From NCBI RefSeq assembly GCF_900176365.1, contig NZ_FWXY01000034.1:1-36346 (forward strand): 36,346 nucleotides of DNA. Direction: 5' to 3'. This document shows, piece by piece, positions 1 through 8,661 of this stretch; the first letter of the stretch is position 1, and each line of letters begins with the position of its first letter. Both the position numbers and the translations under genes were made by a program. The notes below the pieces were generated by a model. The model did no database searches. It had not been told where the DNA came from and saw nothing but the letters and a program-made list of their open reading frames with translations. Source of the stretch: Desulfocicer vacuolatum DSM 3385. GTDB taxonomy: Bacteria; Desulfobacterota; Desulfobacteria; Desulfobacterales; Desulfobacteraceae.

Positions 1-97
1 ATTTTTCTCTGCTCATTTTTATGCTCCTTTCAGGCATTTTTTATTACCCGATTACGAGCAAAAAGTCTCCACATTATATAGGGGGTTAGAGAGCTAT

Positions 98-379
98 ATG
101 ATTTTAACAATAAGGAGCACAAAACCCAATCAAATGAAAAAAAGCCAAAAAAATCAGAATGAACAAGAAAACAAGCAACATTTCGTGGGTTGGATGCTAT
201 TTGTTTTATGTGCTGTTTTTTTTATCGCATCAAGCATAAAGAATCGAGATGTATTAACTTTAATTGGTAGTATCTTCTTTTTAGTTTCATGTGTTTTTTT
301 TATTATCCCGCTGGTAAAAAAAATGAAACCGCCAAACCAACTTGGAGAAACTGAAAACAACGATTTTGTTAGAAAATAA
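98..379 (+). CDS. Small two-helix membrane protein, unknown function
   Basis: A 93-residue protein with a polar, Lys/Gln/Asn-rich N-terminus (residues 12-28) and two hydrophobic segments, about 30-47 and 52-73, joined by a short KNRD turn. Both helices are probably inner-membrane spanning. I do not recognise a family. The first ATG has a GGGGG stretch about 12 bases upstream; a second ATG at 134 (MKKSQKNQ) follows an AAGGAG at 112-117 but at long spacing, so the start is uncertain. The last codons and the stop lie inside a dispersed repeat that begins near 370, so the C-terminus FVRK may be supplied by the repeat. Confidence 0.55.
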   Translation: MILTIRSTKPNQMKKSQKNQNEQENKQHFVGWMLFVLCAVFFIASSIKNRDVLTLIGSIFFLVSCVFFIIPLVKKMKPPNQLGETENNDFVRK

Positions 380-487
380 AACCTCCGAGCATCCTCACCA
401 GAGCCCCCCCCATGGGCAATAGGAACCGGACAATTGAGCTGTCTACAGTTCCGGTCCGGGCCCATTGTCCATGGGGGGGGCGGCATC
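370..487 (+). repeat. Dispersed foldback repeat R1, copy 1
   Basis: About 118 bp repeated almost base for base, in inverted orientation, at 15441-15560. It starts TAGAAAATAAAAC and contains a large GC-rich hairpin whose outer arms are GCCCCCCCCATGGGCAAT and ATTGTCCATGGGGGGGGC. It overlaps the stop codon of the preceding gene, so it may act as a transcription end or mRNA-stabilising structure. Confidence 0.8.
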
Positions 488-589
488 AAAGATTTACGGC
501 TTAATTCTTCGTGACCATTGACAAACTTTTCAGGCCATTCAAATATAATTTACTTCCCAATAGTTAACAAATGCGTTAATATAAGTTTT

Positions 590-918
590 ATGGAATGGGA
601 AATATTATATTATAACGAGGCTCTCCAGAAAAGAATTAGCAAGCTACGCTACCTTCAGGGATTCAGGCAAGATATATTCGTCTCACAGAAAGAATGCTTA
701 TTTATGGCCCAAACCTGGGAATGCCTCACACAAAAGCATTGAAAGGCGGCCTTTTTGAGCTTCGGATGAAATCAAAAGAGGGAATTGGAAGAATATTTTA
801 TTGCACTATTGTCGGCAAGAGAATCGTGATTCTACATTCTTTCATCAAAAAAACAAACAAGATTCCTTCCAAAGAACTCAAAATTGCCATCTCACGCATG
901 GATGAGGTCAAAAAATGA
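590..918 (+). pseudogene. RelE/HigB-type (Gp49-like) toxin, broken by a 5-bp duplication
   Basis: The N-terminal part MEWEILYYNEALQKRISKL is read from ATG 590. The rest, starting LPSGIQARYIRLTERMLIYG and including GLFELRMKSKEGIGRIFYCT and LHSFIKKT, is read in the +1 frame to a stop at 916-918. Together they match the Gp49-like/HigB toxin fold (PF05973 family). The frame changes exactly at a tandem duplication GCTAC-GCTAC (643-652). Removing one copy restores K-L-P-S-G in one open frame. The downstream antitoxin overlaps by four bases (ATGA), the usual toxin-first HigBA order. As it stands the toxin is probably inactive unless ribosomes shift frame. Confidence 0.8.
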
Positions 919-1214
919 TGACACATGAAGAATTTACCAAAAAATTATTACAAAATGTAGAAGTAAAAAAAGAATATGATGCCCTTGAAGAAGAATTTTC
1001 GTTGTTTGATGAGCTGCTCAAAGCAAGAGTTAAAGCCGGTATGACCCAGACAGAAGTTGCCACCCGTATGGGAACAAAAACTCCGGCTGTAGCCAGATTG
1101 GAAGCGGGAGGTGGAAATAAAAAACACTCACCTTCAGTATCCACACTCCGTAAATATGCCAAAGCTGTAGGCTGTGATTTAGAGATCAAGTTGGTAAGAA
1201 AAAAACTAACGTGA
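915..1214 (+). CDS. XRE-family antitoxin (HigA-like)
   Basis: A 99-residue protein with a helix-turn-helix of the XRE/Cro type at about residues 36-90: AGMTQTEVATRMGTKTPAVA followed by a second conserved block, TLRKYAKAVGCDLEIKL. In type II HigBA-like modules this protein neutralises the toxin and represses the operon. It overlaps the toxin stop codon by ATGA, which implies translational coupling; a second in-frame ATG at 918 is an alternative start. The acidic N-terminal stretch (residues 15-35) is a plausible toxin-binding region, by inference only. The antitoxin is intact although the toxin is frameshifted, so it may be a relic or may counter related toxins elsewhere. Confidence 0.85.
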   Translation: MMTHEEFTKKLLQNVEVKKEYDALEEEFSLFDELLKARVKAGMTQTEVATRMGTKTPAVARLEAGGGNKKHSPSVSTLRKYAKAVGCDLEIKLVRKKLT

Positions 1215-1239
1215 GCAGAGCTCATATTGGATAATTTTA

Positions 1240-1274
1240 CCAAAGTTTACGCCCGTTCCGGGCGTAAACTTTGG
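1240..1274. terminator. Perfect 16-bp hairpin between convergent genes
   Basis: CCAAAGTTTACGCCCG (1240-1255), loop TTC, then the exact complement at 1259-1274. It lies between the antitoxin (+) and ftcD (-). Only short A/T runs flank it (TTTTA on the left, ATTAAAAA on the right), so a bidirectional terminator is likely but not a textbook one. Confidence 0.6.
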
Positions 1275-1312
1275 CATTAAAAACAACGACAAAAAGCTGC
1301 CGCGCCGGTCTG

Positions 1313-2929
1313 TTAAATTTTATCCAGGATGGCCATGACCTGGAGAAATTTTTCCCGGGATCTTTTTTCCATGGCCTGGGCCTGGGCCAGGATTTCAGCC
1401 TTATAATCCTCGTCCTCAATGTTGGCCATATTGATTAAAACGTTTTGAAAAGCCCCCCATATACCGGTTTCCAATGCCTTGGCACCCACCTGGACATCTG
1501 ATTTAGATGCAGGATTACCGTGTTCCGCCGTTGTGATCAGGGCATCCCATGCTTTATCCCCCAGGCTCATGGTTTCCAGGGGTACCTGGATGGCGGTTTT
1601 AAGTCCGGCCTGCATTTTAACCTTGCGGGCAACCTTTTCCGCCTCCGTGTTTCTGGGCATGCGCAAGCCTTCCATGTATTCGTTAAAGGCCGAGGTGTCT
1701 TTATCAATCATCGGGATCAGAGACTGAGTCAAATCGTTTAAAACGGGAATGACCGCCTGCATCTGGGATTCTTTGGACTCAAATTTACGGACCCCCTGGG
1801 TCAACTTTGCCACCATGGCACCAAGGCCTGTGCCCATGGCAGCCATGGCAGCCGAAGCAGATCCACCGCCCGGGGCAGATGTCCTGGCGGCAACTTCTTC
1901 AATGAATTCCCTGACCGTCATTGAAGCCAGAGGTTCGTCAGGGGCCTGGGCCACAATGTATTCAATGATTTTTTCCTTGGGATTAAACTGCGCAACAGAG
2001 TTAAGGCCCAGCCGCTCCATTGCCAGGCGGACTTTCTGTTCTTCCTGGTAAATAAACAACCCTTCCTTCTCAATATAGTAGTCGGCTGCCATGACCAGGG
2101 ATTCCAGGGGCACAATGCCCACAATTTCAGAGCCTGCAACGGCAATGTTGAGCTCATCAGCCTTTTTCTTTACTTCTTCAAACAGCACATGTATGGGAGT
2201 AACCTTGTAATTGTTCAGATTTACGGTTACCTGGGCCATGTTGTATTCATCCACAAACCAGCCCATTCCTTTTACATCCTTGAGCTTGCCGGGCTGCCCC
2301 TTTCCGCGTCCTGCTTCCCTCAGGTCCAGGGCGATTCTGTGGGCCTGGTTGGAGGTGCCCAAAAGGTTGACGTTGTAGGCAATGAGAAACATCCGGGCGC
2401 CGGTGGCCGTGGCTCCCCAGGTGGGGACAAATTCACTGGGACCGAAATCCGGTGCCCATTGAGGATCTTTAAGGCGCTCTTCCAGGGCCTCGTATTCCCC
2501 TTTTCTGACATCGGGCAGTTTTTTTCTGTACGCTTGTTCCGAGGCTTCTTCATAGAGGAAAAAAGGAACATTGAGCTCTTGGGCAGCCCGTTTGGCAAAG
2601 GTTTTAGAAATTTCAACACACTCTTCCATGGTCACGTTGGCCACAGGGATAAAGGGGCAGACATCCATGGCCCCGAATCTGGGGTGTTCTCCCTTATGGG
2701 CACGCATGTCAATGTTTTCCCTGGCTGCCCGGGCCCCGGCCAGGGCACCTTCAATGACGGTTTTTTCATCGCCCACAAAGGTGTATACCGTTCGATTGGT
2801 TGATTTTCCAGGATCCACGTCCAGAAGTGTGACCCCTGTGGTGCTGCCAATGGCCTCGGCAATGGCGTTAATTACAGTCTCGTTTTGCCCTTCACTGAAA
2901 TTGGGAACACACTCAATAATCTTTTTCAT
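1313..2929 (-). CDS. ftcD: Glutamate formimidoyltransferase / formimido-THF cyclodeaminase
   Basis: A 538-residue bifunctional enzyme, the usual length for FTCD. The N-terminal half transfers the formimino group of N-formimino-L-glutamate to tetrahydrofolate; the C-terminal half deaminates the product to 5,10-methenyl-THF and ammonia. The transferase motif HKGEHPRFGAMDVCPFIPV places the catalytic His at residue 82, as in the mammalian enzyme. The cyclodeaminase domain starts near residue 335 with EFIEEVA and the PGGGSASA motif at 353-360. It is the last gene of the minus-strand hut operon, 62 bases after hutI and separated by a GC-rich hairpin. It supplies the one-carbon exit of urocanate degradation, feeding folate and hence, if the organism has it, the Wood-Ljungdahl pathway. 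Confidence 0.95.
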   Translation of the reverse strand: MKKIIECVPNFSEGQNETVINAIAEAIGSTTGVTLLDVDPGKSTNRTVYTFVGDEKTVIEGALAGARAARENIDMRAHKGEHPRFGAMDVCPFIPVANVTMEECVEISKTFAKRAAQELNVPFFLYEEASEQAYRKKLPDVRKGEYEALEERLKDPQWAPDFGPSEFVPTWGATATGARMFLIAYNVNLLGTSNQAHRIALDLREAGRGKGQPGKLKDVKGMGWFVDEYNMAQVTVNLNNYKVTPIHVLFEEVKKKADELNIAVAGSEIVGIVPLESLVMAADYYIEKEGLFIYQEEQKVRLAMERLGLNSVAQFNPKEKIIEYIVAQAPDEPLASMTVREFIEEVAARTSAPGGGSASAAMAAMGTGLGAMVAKLTQGVRKFESKESQMQAVIPVLNDLTQSLIPMIDKDTSAFNEYMEGLRMPRNTEAEKVARKVKMQAGLKTAIQVPLETMSLGDKAWDALITTAEHGNPASKSDVQVGAKALETGIWGAFQNVLINMANIEDEDYKAEILAQAQAMEKRSREKFLQVMAILDKI

Positions 2930-2960
2930 TCCTAAACTTCCCTTTTACTGCAAGTTAAAA

Positions 2961-2986
2961 TCCCCTCCGGCCATAACCGGAGGGGA
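2961..2986 (-). terminator. Intercistronic hairpin between hutI and ftcD
   Basis: A perfect 10-bp stem (TCCCCTCCGG / CCGGAGGGGA) with a 6-base loop. On the minus strand it is followed by ATTTTAA. It sits six bases after the hutI stop. The short T-run suggests partial termination or mRNA end protection that lowers ftcD relative to hutUI. Confidence 0.5.
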
Positions 2987-2991
2987 CGAAT

Positions 2992-4239
2992 TTATTTCTT
3001 AGAAAATGCAATCCTGCCGTTTTTAATCACCGTTTCCACAGTGTTTACCCCAAGGTGATAGGGGATGAACCGGTAGGAGGGGTATTCAAGGATAACCAGG
3101 TCGCCCTGCTTGCCCACATCAATGGAACCCACGGTGTCGGCCCTTCCAATGGCTGCCGCGCCATTAATGGTCAAAGCCGTCAATGCTTCTTCAGGGCTCA
3201 ATTTCATATAAAGGCAGGCAAGGCCAAAAATAAGGGGAATGGAATTGGAAAAACAGGATCCCGGATTAAAATCCGTTGCCAGCGCCACCGCACATCCCTG
3301 GTCAATCATGTTCCGGCCCCGGGCATACGCCTCTTTCAGGCTGAAGGCCGTTCCCGGAAGCAGGGTGGCCACGGTGCCGGAATGGGCCAGATCAAGTATG
3401 CCCTGTTCCGAAGCCTGGAGAAGGTGATCCGCAGATACAGCCCCCAGTTCGGCGGCAAGTTCGGCACCGCCCAATTGTACAATTTCATCGGCATGGATCT
3501 TGGCACCAAATCCCAGGTCCTTGGCCCTGGAGAGAAGCCGCCTGGACTGATCAACGGAAAAAACATTTTTTTCGCAGAAAATATCGCAGAACTCAGCCAG
3601 TCCTTTTTCCTTGATTTCCGGAAGCATTTCCATGACATGATCGATGAACGCGTCTTCTTTGCCTTTGAACCCATCGGGTATGGCATGGGCACCAAGAAAA
3701 GTGGGGGCAATGTCCAGGACATGGCTCTTGTTGAGACAGGCCATTGCCTCCAGCTGCTTAAGTTCGGTGTCACGGTCCAGACCGTAGCCGCTTTTGCCCT
3801 CCACCGTGGTCACCCCAAAAGAGAGCATGGAATCAAGCCGTCTGGCGCCATCCGTGACCAGGGTTTCCAGGGAGGCTTTGCGGGTGGCCCCCACAGAGTT
3901 GGCAATGCCGCCTCCCCGGTTCATGATATCCATGTAGGAATCCCCTCGGAGCCGCCAGGCAAATTCATCGTGCCTGTATCCTCCAAATATAAAATGGGTG
4001 TGGGAATCCACAAAACCGGGAAGAACCGCCTTGCCGGCAGCATCTATGACGGTAATGTCCGGGTCTATTTCCCTGGCCACTTCTTCGGAGGCACCCACGG
4101 CGGCGATTTTCCCATCCATAATGAGCACACCACCGTCTTCTATAATGCCCAGCTGGGACATTTCCTCACCCTTTTTTGCGGTGAAACCTCTACAGGTCAC
4201 CACCTGGGCAGCGTTTTTAATAATCAGGTTTCCGTTCAT
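2992..4239 (-). CDS. hutI: Imidazolonepropionase
   Basis: A 415-residue amidohydrolase that opens 4-imidazolone-5-propionate to N-formimino-L-glutamate, the third step of histidine degradation. The metal-binding HxH is visible as DSHTHFIFGGYRHDEF (residues 78-93), and the late Asp motif as ALATDFNPGSC. The length is normal for the family (about 400-420). The start ATG at 4239 is 11 bases after the hutU stop, so the two are co-transcribed and probably translationally coupled. The product is cytoplasmic and needs a divalent metal, by family knowledge. Confidence 0.95.
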   Translation of the reverse strand: MNGNLIIKNAAQVVTCRGFTAKKGEEMSQLGIIEDGGVLIMDGKIAAVGASEEVAREIDPDITVIDAAGKAVLPGFVDSHTHFIFGGYRHDEFAWRLRGDSYMDIMNRGGGIANSVGATRKASLETLVTDGARRLDSMLSFGVTTVEGKSGYGLDRDTELKQLEAMACLNKSHVLDIAPTFLGAHAIPDGFKGKEDAFIDHVMEMLPEIKEKGLAEFCDIFCEKNVFSVDQSRRLLSRAKDLGFGAKIHADEIVQLGGAELAAELGAVSADHLLQASEQGILDLAHSGTVATLLPGTAFSLKEAYARGRNMIDQGCAVALATDFNPGSCFSNSIPLIFGLACLYMKLSPEEALTALTINGAAAIGRADTVGSIDVGKQGDLVILEYPSYRFIPYHLGVNTVETVIKNGRIAFSKK

Positions 4240-4250
4240 TTTTCCCCGGT

Positions 4251-6281
4251 TTATTTAATGCGTTCATCAACAAGGTCTGATATCATTTTATCGTCAGCCA
4301 CATAAGGAATGGTCACATGGGCCTCTCCCTGGGACATTTCGTTAAAGCTCACACAGGTTTCCATGGAATGTTCATTTCTGGCCCATGCCCGCCGGGCAAC
4401 ACCGCCCATGACATCCCAGAGCATGGCCCGTTTAATAATGGAATCAATCCTTGCACTGCCGTCCAGGACCAGTCCAAATCCGCCGTTAACCGCCTTGCCA
4501 ATGCCGACCCCACCGCCGTTGTGAAGGGCCACAAGGCTCATGCCCCGGGCACAGTTACCGGCAAAGCACTGAACTGCCATGTCGGCCATGATATTGGAGC
4601 CGTCCTTGATGTTGGCGGTTTCACGGAAGGGAGAGTCAGTGCCTCCGGTGTCATGGTGGTCCCTTCCCAGCATGACCGGACCGATTTCTCCTTTTCTCAC
4701 CATATCATTGAATTTCAGCGCAATGTTCACCCGTCCCATGGCATCCTGATAAAGAATTCTGGCCTGGGTGCCCACAACCAGTCGGTTTTTGTGGGCATCA
4801 CGGATCCAGATATAGTTGTCCCTGTCCTGGAACCTGCGGTCGGGGTCAATGCACGCCATGGCAGCCTGATCGGTCTTGAGCAAATCTTCCTCTCTGCCGG
4901 AGAGACAGACCCATCTAAAGGGGCCGTATCCATAGTCAAACATCAAGGGGCCCATGATGTCTTCCACATAGGAGGGGAAGATGAAACCGTCCATGGTATT
5001 TTCACCGTTTTTGCAGATCTCGGTGATCCCGGCATCAAACACTGCGCGCATAAAGGCATTGCCATAATCAAAAAAGTAAGTTCCCCTGTCCACAAGGGTC
5101 TTGATCAACTCATAGTGGCGGATCAAAGACTCATCCACCTTTTTTATAAATCCTTCGGAGTCATCCTTGAGCATCTGGGTTCTTTGTTCAAAACTCATGC
5201 CCTGGGGACAGTATCCACCGCCATGGGCCACGTGGCAGGAGGTCTGATCGGAAAGAAGTTCAATGTGGATATTATTGTCCACAGCATATTCCAGCAGATC
5301 CACCACATTACCGTGAAAGGCAATGGCCAGGGCCTCTTTTTTCTCCACGGCAGCCTTTGCCAGCTCAAAACTTTCAGCCGGGCTCTGGGTGACTTTGCTG
5401 ACCCAACCCTGGTCAAACCGGGTCATGATCCTGGATTCATCCACTTCTGCGATGATACCCACACCATTGGCGATCTCAATGGCTTTACCCTGGGCACCGC
5501 TCATGCCCCCCAGCCCGGAGGTGACAAACAGTCTTCCGGTAAGATCTCCGTCTTCGGGAACCCCAAGCTCCAGGCGGGCAGCATTTAAAAGGGTACCATA
5601 GGTGCCGTGCACAATACCCTGGGGACCAATGTACATCCAGCCGCCTGCGGTCATCTGGCCATAGTTGGCAACCCCCAGAGATATGGCCCGCTCCCAGTTT
5701 TCCTGGTCATTGAACAGTCCCACCATCATGGCGTTGGTGATAATGGTTCTGGGTGAAGAAGGAGAGGATTTGAACAATCCCAACGGATGGCCGGATTCCA
5801 CCACCAGGGTCTGGTCTTCGGTGAGGTTTTCCAGGTATTTTTTTATGAGATGGTATTGCATCCAGTTCTGGCAGACCTGTCCGGTTTCTCCGTAGGTGAC
5901 CATTTCGTAGGGGTAAAGGCCGATTTCAAAGTCCAGGTTGTTGTCGATCATGACCTGGAAAGCCTTGCCTTCGGTGCAGCGCCCCTTGTAATCGTCAAGG
6001 GGAAGGCCTTTGATGCGGCCGGCAGGTCTGAACCGGTATCCGTAGATACGGCCAAAGGTCATCAATTCGTCCAGGAATTCCGGTGCCATTTTTTCGTGCC
6101 ATTCTTCAGGCAGATATCTCAAGGCGTTTTTAAGGGCCAGGGCGATTTCACCCTTGTTCAGGTGCAAGGGGCGGCTGGGGGCCCTGCGGATACCCTCTTC
6201 AAATTCAGGCATCTGGGGCAGTTCAGTGAAAATGTCCTGGAGAGTGATGGTCATTGCATTGGAAACATCGATATTTTTCAT
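4251..6281 (-). CDS. hutU: Urocanate hydratase (long form)
   Basis: Urocanase converts urocanate to 4-imidazolone-5-propionate with bound NAD+. The protein is 676 residues from the ATG at 6281 (MKNIDVSNAM), which has AAAGGA about 12 bases upstream. An in-frame extension to 6359 would overlap the preceding gene and was discarded. The NAD-binding motif GLGGMSGAQGKA lies at residues 256-267, and the later conserved LHNGGGVGIGKA and WARNEHSMETC segments are present. It belongs to the roughly 670-residue class found in animals and many anaerobes, not the roughly 555-residue Pseudomonas class. It follows a CoA-transferase by 19 bases and precedes hutI by 11. Confidence 0.95.
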   Translation of the reverse strand: MKNIDVSNAMTITLQDIFTELPQMPEFEEGIRRAPSRPLHLNKGEIALALKNALRYLPEEWHEKMAPEFLDELMTFGRIYGYRFRPAGRIKGLPLDDYKGRCTEGKAFQVMIDNNLDFEIGLYPYEMVTYGETGQVCQNWMQYHLIKKYLENLTEDQTLVVESGHPLGLFKSSPSSPRTIITNAMMVGLFNDQENWERAISLGVANYGQMTAGGWMYIGPQGIVHGTYGTLLNAARLELGVPEDGDLTGRLFVTSGLGGMSGAQGKAIEIANGVGIIAEVDESRIMTRFDQGWVSKVTQSPAESFELAKAAVEKKEALAIAFHGNVVDLLEYAVDNNIHIELLSDQTSCHVAHGGGYCPQGMSFEQRTQMLKDDSEGFIKKVDESLIRHYELIKTLVDRGTYFFDYGNAFMRAVFDAGITEICKNGENTMDGFIFPSYVEDIMGPLMFDYGYGPFRWVCLSGREEDLLKTDQAAMACIDPDRRFQDRDNYIWIRDAHKNRLVVGTQARILYQDAMGRVNIALKFNDMVRKGEIGPVMLGRDHHDTGGTDSPFRETANIKDGSNIMADMAVQCFAGNCARGMSLVALHNGGGVGIGKAVNGGFGLVLDGSARIDSIIKRAMLWDVMGGVARRAWARNEHSMETCVSFNEMSQGEAHVTIPYVADDKMISDLVDERIK

Positions 6282-6300
6282 GGCGGTTGTCTTTCCTTTT

Positions 6301-7488
6301 TTAAATAATTTTATTTTCTGCCAGCGTGCTGATGAACTCATCGTCAAATCCGAGTTCATTTTTCAACACCTCTTTGGTGTGTTCACCCAGGAGGGGAGAC
6401 GGTCCCTGGATGGATGCCTTTGTCTGGGAGAATTTTACAGGCATGGCCGGAAGCCTTGTGGGACCCGCAACGGGGTGTTCCACATCCACCAGCATTTGTC
6501 TGGCTTTAATGTGTTCGCTTTCTGCAATCTGCTGGATATTGTAAATGGGAGACGAAGGAACCCTGGCCTGTTCAAGGATCTCCAGAACCTGATCCACGGT
6601 TAATTTCTTTGACCAGGTATGGATGATCTCCTTAAGGGCAGTATCGTTTTTTCCTCTGATGGTGTCTGTTAAAAAACGTTCATCTTCCATAAGTTCGGAC
6701 CGGCCCATGGCCTCGCACAGTCTGGAAAATCCTGTATTATCAAAGGTGGCAATGGTGAAATACCCATCCCGGGCCTCAAAAACATCATAGGGATAGCTTG
6801 TGGGATGGCGGGAACCCATTCGGTCCAACACTTTTTTATCGTCCCCCAGATAAGAGAACAGGGACATTTCCAACAAAGAGAAAATTGAATCCACCATGGA
6901 GACATCAATGGACTGGCCCTGTCCGGTTTTTTCCCTGTTCAGCAGGGCCGTGACAATGGCAAATGCCGTGTACATGGCTGTGGAGGTATCTCCCAGGGAG
7001 ACCCCCACCCGGGTGGGAGGCGCTCCTTTCTGGCCGTTTACACTCATGATGCCCCCCATGGCCTGGGCCACCAGATCAAAAGCAGGCAGATGTTTCATGG
7101 GGCTGTCCTGGCCAAATCCGGAGATGGAAGCATAGATGATGCCGGGATTGATCTCTTTAACTTCAGGGTAGGACAGGCCCAGCTTTGCCATGACCCCGGG
7201 CCGAAAGTTTTCCACAATGACATCTGATTTTTTGATCAGGGATTTCAGGATCTCAAGCCCCCGGGCCTCCTTAAGATTTAAGGTGATGCCCTTTTTGCCC
7301 CTGTTCAGGGACATGAAATAGAGACTTTCCCCGTTGACGGCAGCCGAGGGTTCCCTTGCGCCGTCTCCACCCAGGGGATGTTCCACCTTGATAACTTCAG
7401 CACCCATATCTGCCAGCATGGCTGTGCAGAAAGGACCGCTCAATACCCGGGTCAGATCCAGGACTTTAATATTTTTCAGTGCACTCAT
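6301..7488 (-). CDS. Class III CoA-transferase (CaiB/BaiF family)
   Basis: A 395-residue enzyme that moves CoA between carboxylic acids through an aspartyl-CoA thioester. The N-terminal family signature LDLTRVLSGPFCTAMLADMG is clear, as is VENFRPGVMAKLGL. The expected catalytic Asp is D167 in GVSLGDTSTAMY. It lies 24 bases after the degenerate acyl-CoA dehydrogenase and 19 bases before hutU, so one mRNA should carry all. Its substrate cannot be read from sequence. In this setting I infer imidazolepropionate and urocanyl-CoA, by analogy with the FldA cinnamoyl-CoA:aryl-lactate transferase that works with an acyl-CoA dehydrogenase. Other short or aromatic acids remain possible. Confidence 0.88.
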   Translation of the reverse strand: MSALKNIKVLDLTRVLSGPFCTAMLADMGAEVIKVEHPLGGDGAREPSAAVNGESLYFMSLNRGKKGITLNLKEARGLEILKSLIKKSDVIVENFRPGVMAKLGLSYPEVKEINPGIIYASISGFGQDSPMKHLPAFDLVAQAMGGIMSVNGQKGAPPTRVGVSLGDTSTAMYTAFAIVTALLNREKTGQGQSIDVSMVDSIFSLLEMSLFSYLGDDKKVLDRMGSRHPTSYPYDVFEARDGYFTIATFDNTGFSRLCEAMGRSELMEDERFLTDTIRGKNDTALKEIIHTWSKKLTVDQVLEILEQARVPSSPIYNIQQIAESEHIKARQMLVDVEHPVAGPTRLPAMPVKFSQTKASIQGPSPLLGEHTKEVLKNELGFDDEFISTLAENKII

Positions 7489-7512
7489 AACGCATTCTCC
7501 TTGTGGTGCGGT

Positions 7513-8643
7513 TTAGTTGAGCTGACCGATGAGCCGTCGGCTGATCAGATCCATCCGGGTAATATTTCTACCCAACAGGGTTCGTAAACATTTTACATCG
7601 CGGAAAAAGTGTTCCACTGGAAATTCAATCATATACCCCACCCCCCCGTGGATCTGCAGGGCTTCGTCGGTGAGATATTCGGCCAAATGCTGGGCAGAGA
7701 GCTGGGCTGCGATCAAATCCGTCAGTCCGACGCATTTTTTGTCACAGGCCCGGGCCGCTGAATAGACCGAGGCACGGCCTTCTTGAAGTCTTGTATACAT
7801 GGCGGCGATTTTCTGGCTGATACCCTGGAATGCAGCGATCTTGCGGCGAAACTGCTCCCTTTCCTTGGCATACCCCAGGGCCAGGTCAAAGGCTCCCTGG
7901 GCCATTCCCAGAAACATGGCCCCAGTCTTGATCAAAAGATTTTTCTCAAGGATGTTGACCGGATCAACCCCTTTTGTATCGCAGGTGATCATGGTACCTG
8001 TGGACACCCGGGTGGACTCAAACTTCACACTGTTCCAGTGTGTCATGTCCATACCCAGTTTTTTTATGAGCTCAGACACGGCAATGCCGGGCATATCTTT
8101 GGGAAACAGGAGTAAAATCCGTTCGCCTTGGCCGTCTTCGGGATGGGCCACAGTGAGGAAAAAATCGGCAATATCGGCATTGACCACCACAGATGCTTCC
8201 CCGTTTAAAACCAGGGTGTCATCGGTTTTCCGGTAGCAAATGGGGCCCGGCTCCTGGCCCAGTTCCGGGCAGATCAGGGCGGTGACGGATTTACCTTTTA
8301 GCAAGGGGGCGTTAAGGGCTTTGATCTGTTCCGGGGTGCCAAACCGGGCCACAGTCTCGGCCCCGGCATCGGCAAAGGACAGGGCCAGGCCCATGGTGGA
8401 ATCCCGGCGGCACAGCTCTTCTGTTACCAGGACACTATCCATGATTCCGCATTCCTGCCCCCCGGCGGATTCCGGCCAGGTCAGGCCGATGAGATCCAGT
8501 TTACAGGCGGTTTTAAGTGTCTTTTTGGGAAATTGTTGTTTTTCCATGAGGTCCAGAATCTGGTCGTCATCAAATTCGCCCCGGGCAAAATCCCTTGCGG
8601 CTTTCTGTATAAAGGTCTGTTCTTCTGTGAGTAGGCATGTCAT
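7513..8643 (-). CDS. Acyl-CoA dehydrogenase family protein lacking the usual catalytic Glu
   Basis: A 376-residue flavoprotein-fold protein with the N-terminal helical domain (EEQTFIQKAARDFARGEF), the C-terminal REQFRRKIAAFQ helix and a GGVGYMIEFPVEHFFRDVK segment. The next block reads CLRTLLGRNITRMD where active enzymes read a YEGT-type motif, so the Glu base is replaced by Leu. I also see no Glu at the alternative helix-G position used by isovaleryl-CoA dehydrogenase. It is adjacent to a canonical paralogue (18-base gap), which suggests a heteromeric enzyme like the FadE26-FadE27 type pairs of steroid degradation, where one subunit supplies the base and the other FAD contacts. That assembly is inference. 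Confidence 0.85.
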   Translation of the reverse strand: MTCLLTEEQTFIQKAARDFARGEFDDDQILDLMEKQQFPKKTLKTACKLDLIGLTWPESAGGQECGIMDSVLVTEELCRRDSTMGLALSFADAGAETVARFGTPEQIKALNAPLLKGKSVTALICPELGQEPGPICYRKTDDTLVLNGEASVVVNADIADFFLTVAHPEDGQGERILLLFPKDMPGIAVSELIKKLGMDMTHWNSVKFESTRVSTGTMITCDTKGVDPVNILEKNLLIKTGAMFLGMAQGAFDLALGYAKEREQFRRKIAAFQGISQKIAAMYTRLQEGRASVYSAARACDKKCVGLTDLIAAQLSAQHLAEYLTDEALQIHGGVGYMIEFPVEHFFRDVKCLRTLLGRNITRMDLISRRLIGQLN

Positions 8644-8661
8644 GGGTTTATCTCCTTTTCC

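Noticed and set aside
3055-5588. Long plus-strand open frames (416 and 423 codons) opposite hutI and hutU
   Set aside because: They are exact antisense shadows of two well-recognised hut genes, have no family-like motifs and no ribosome sites.
6282-6359. N-terminal extension of urocanase to 6359
   Set aside because: It overlaps the CoA-transferase gene, adds residues unlike the family, and ATG 6281 has its own ribosome site.
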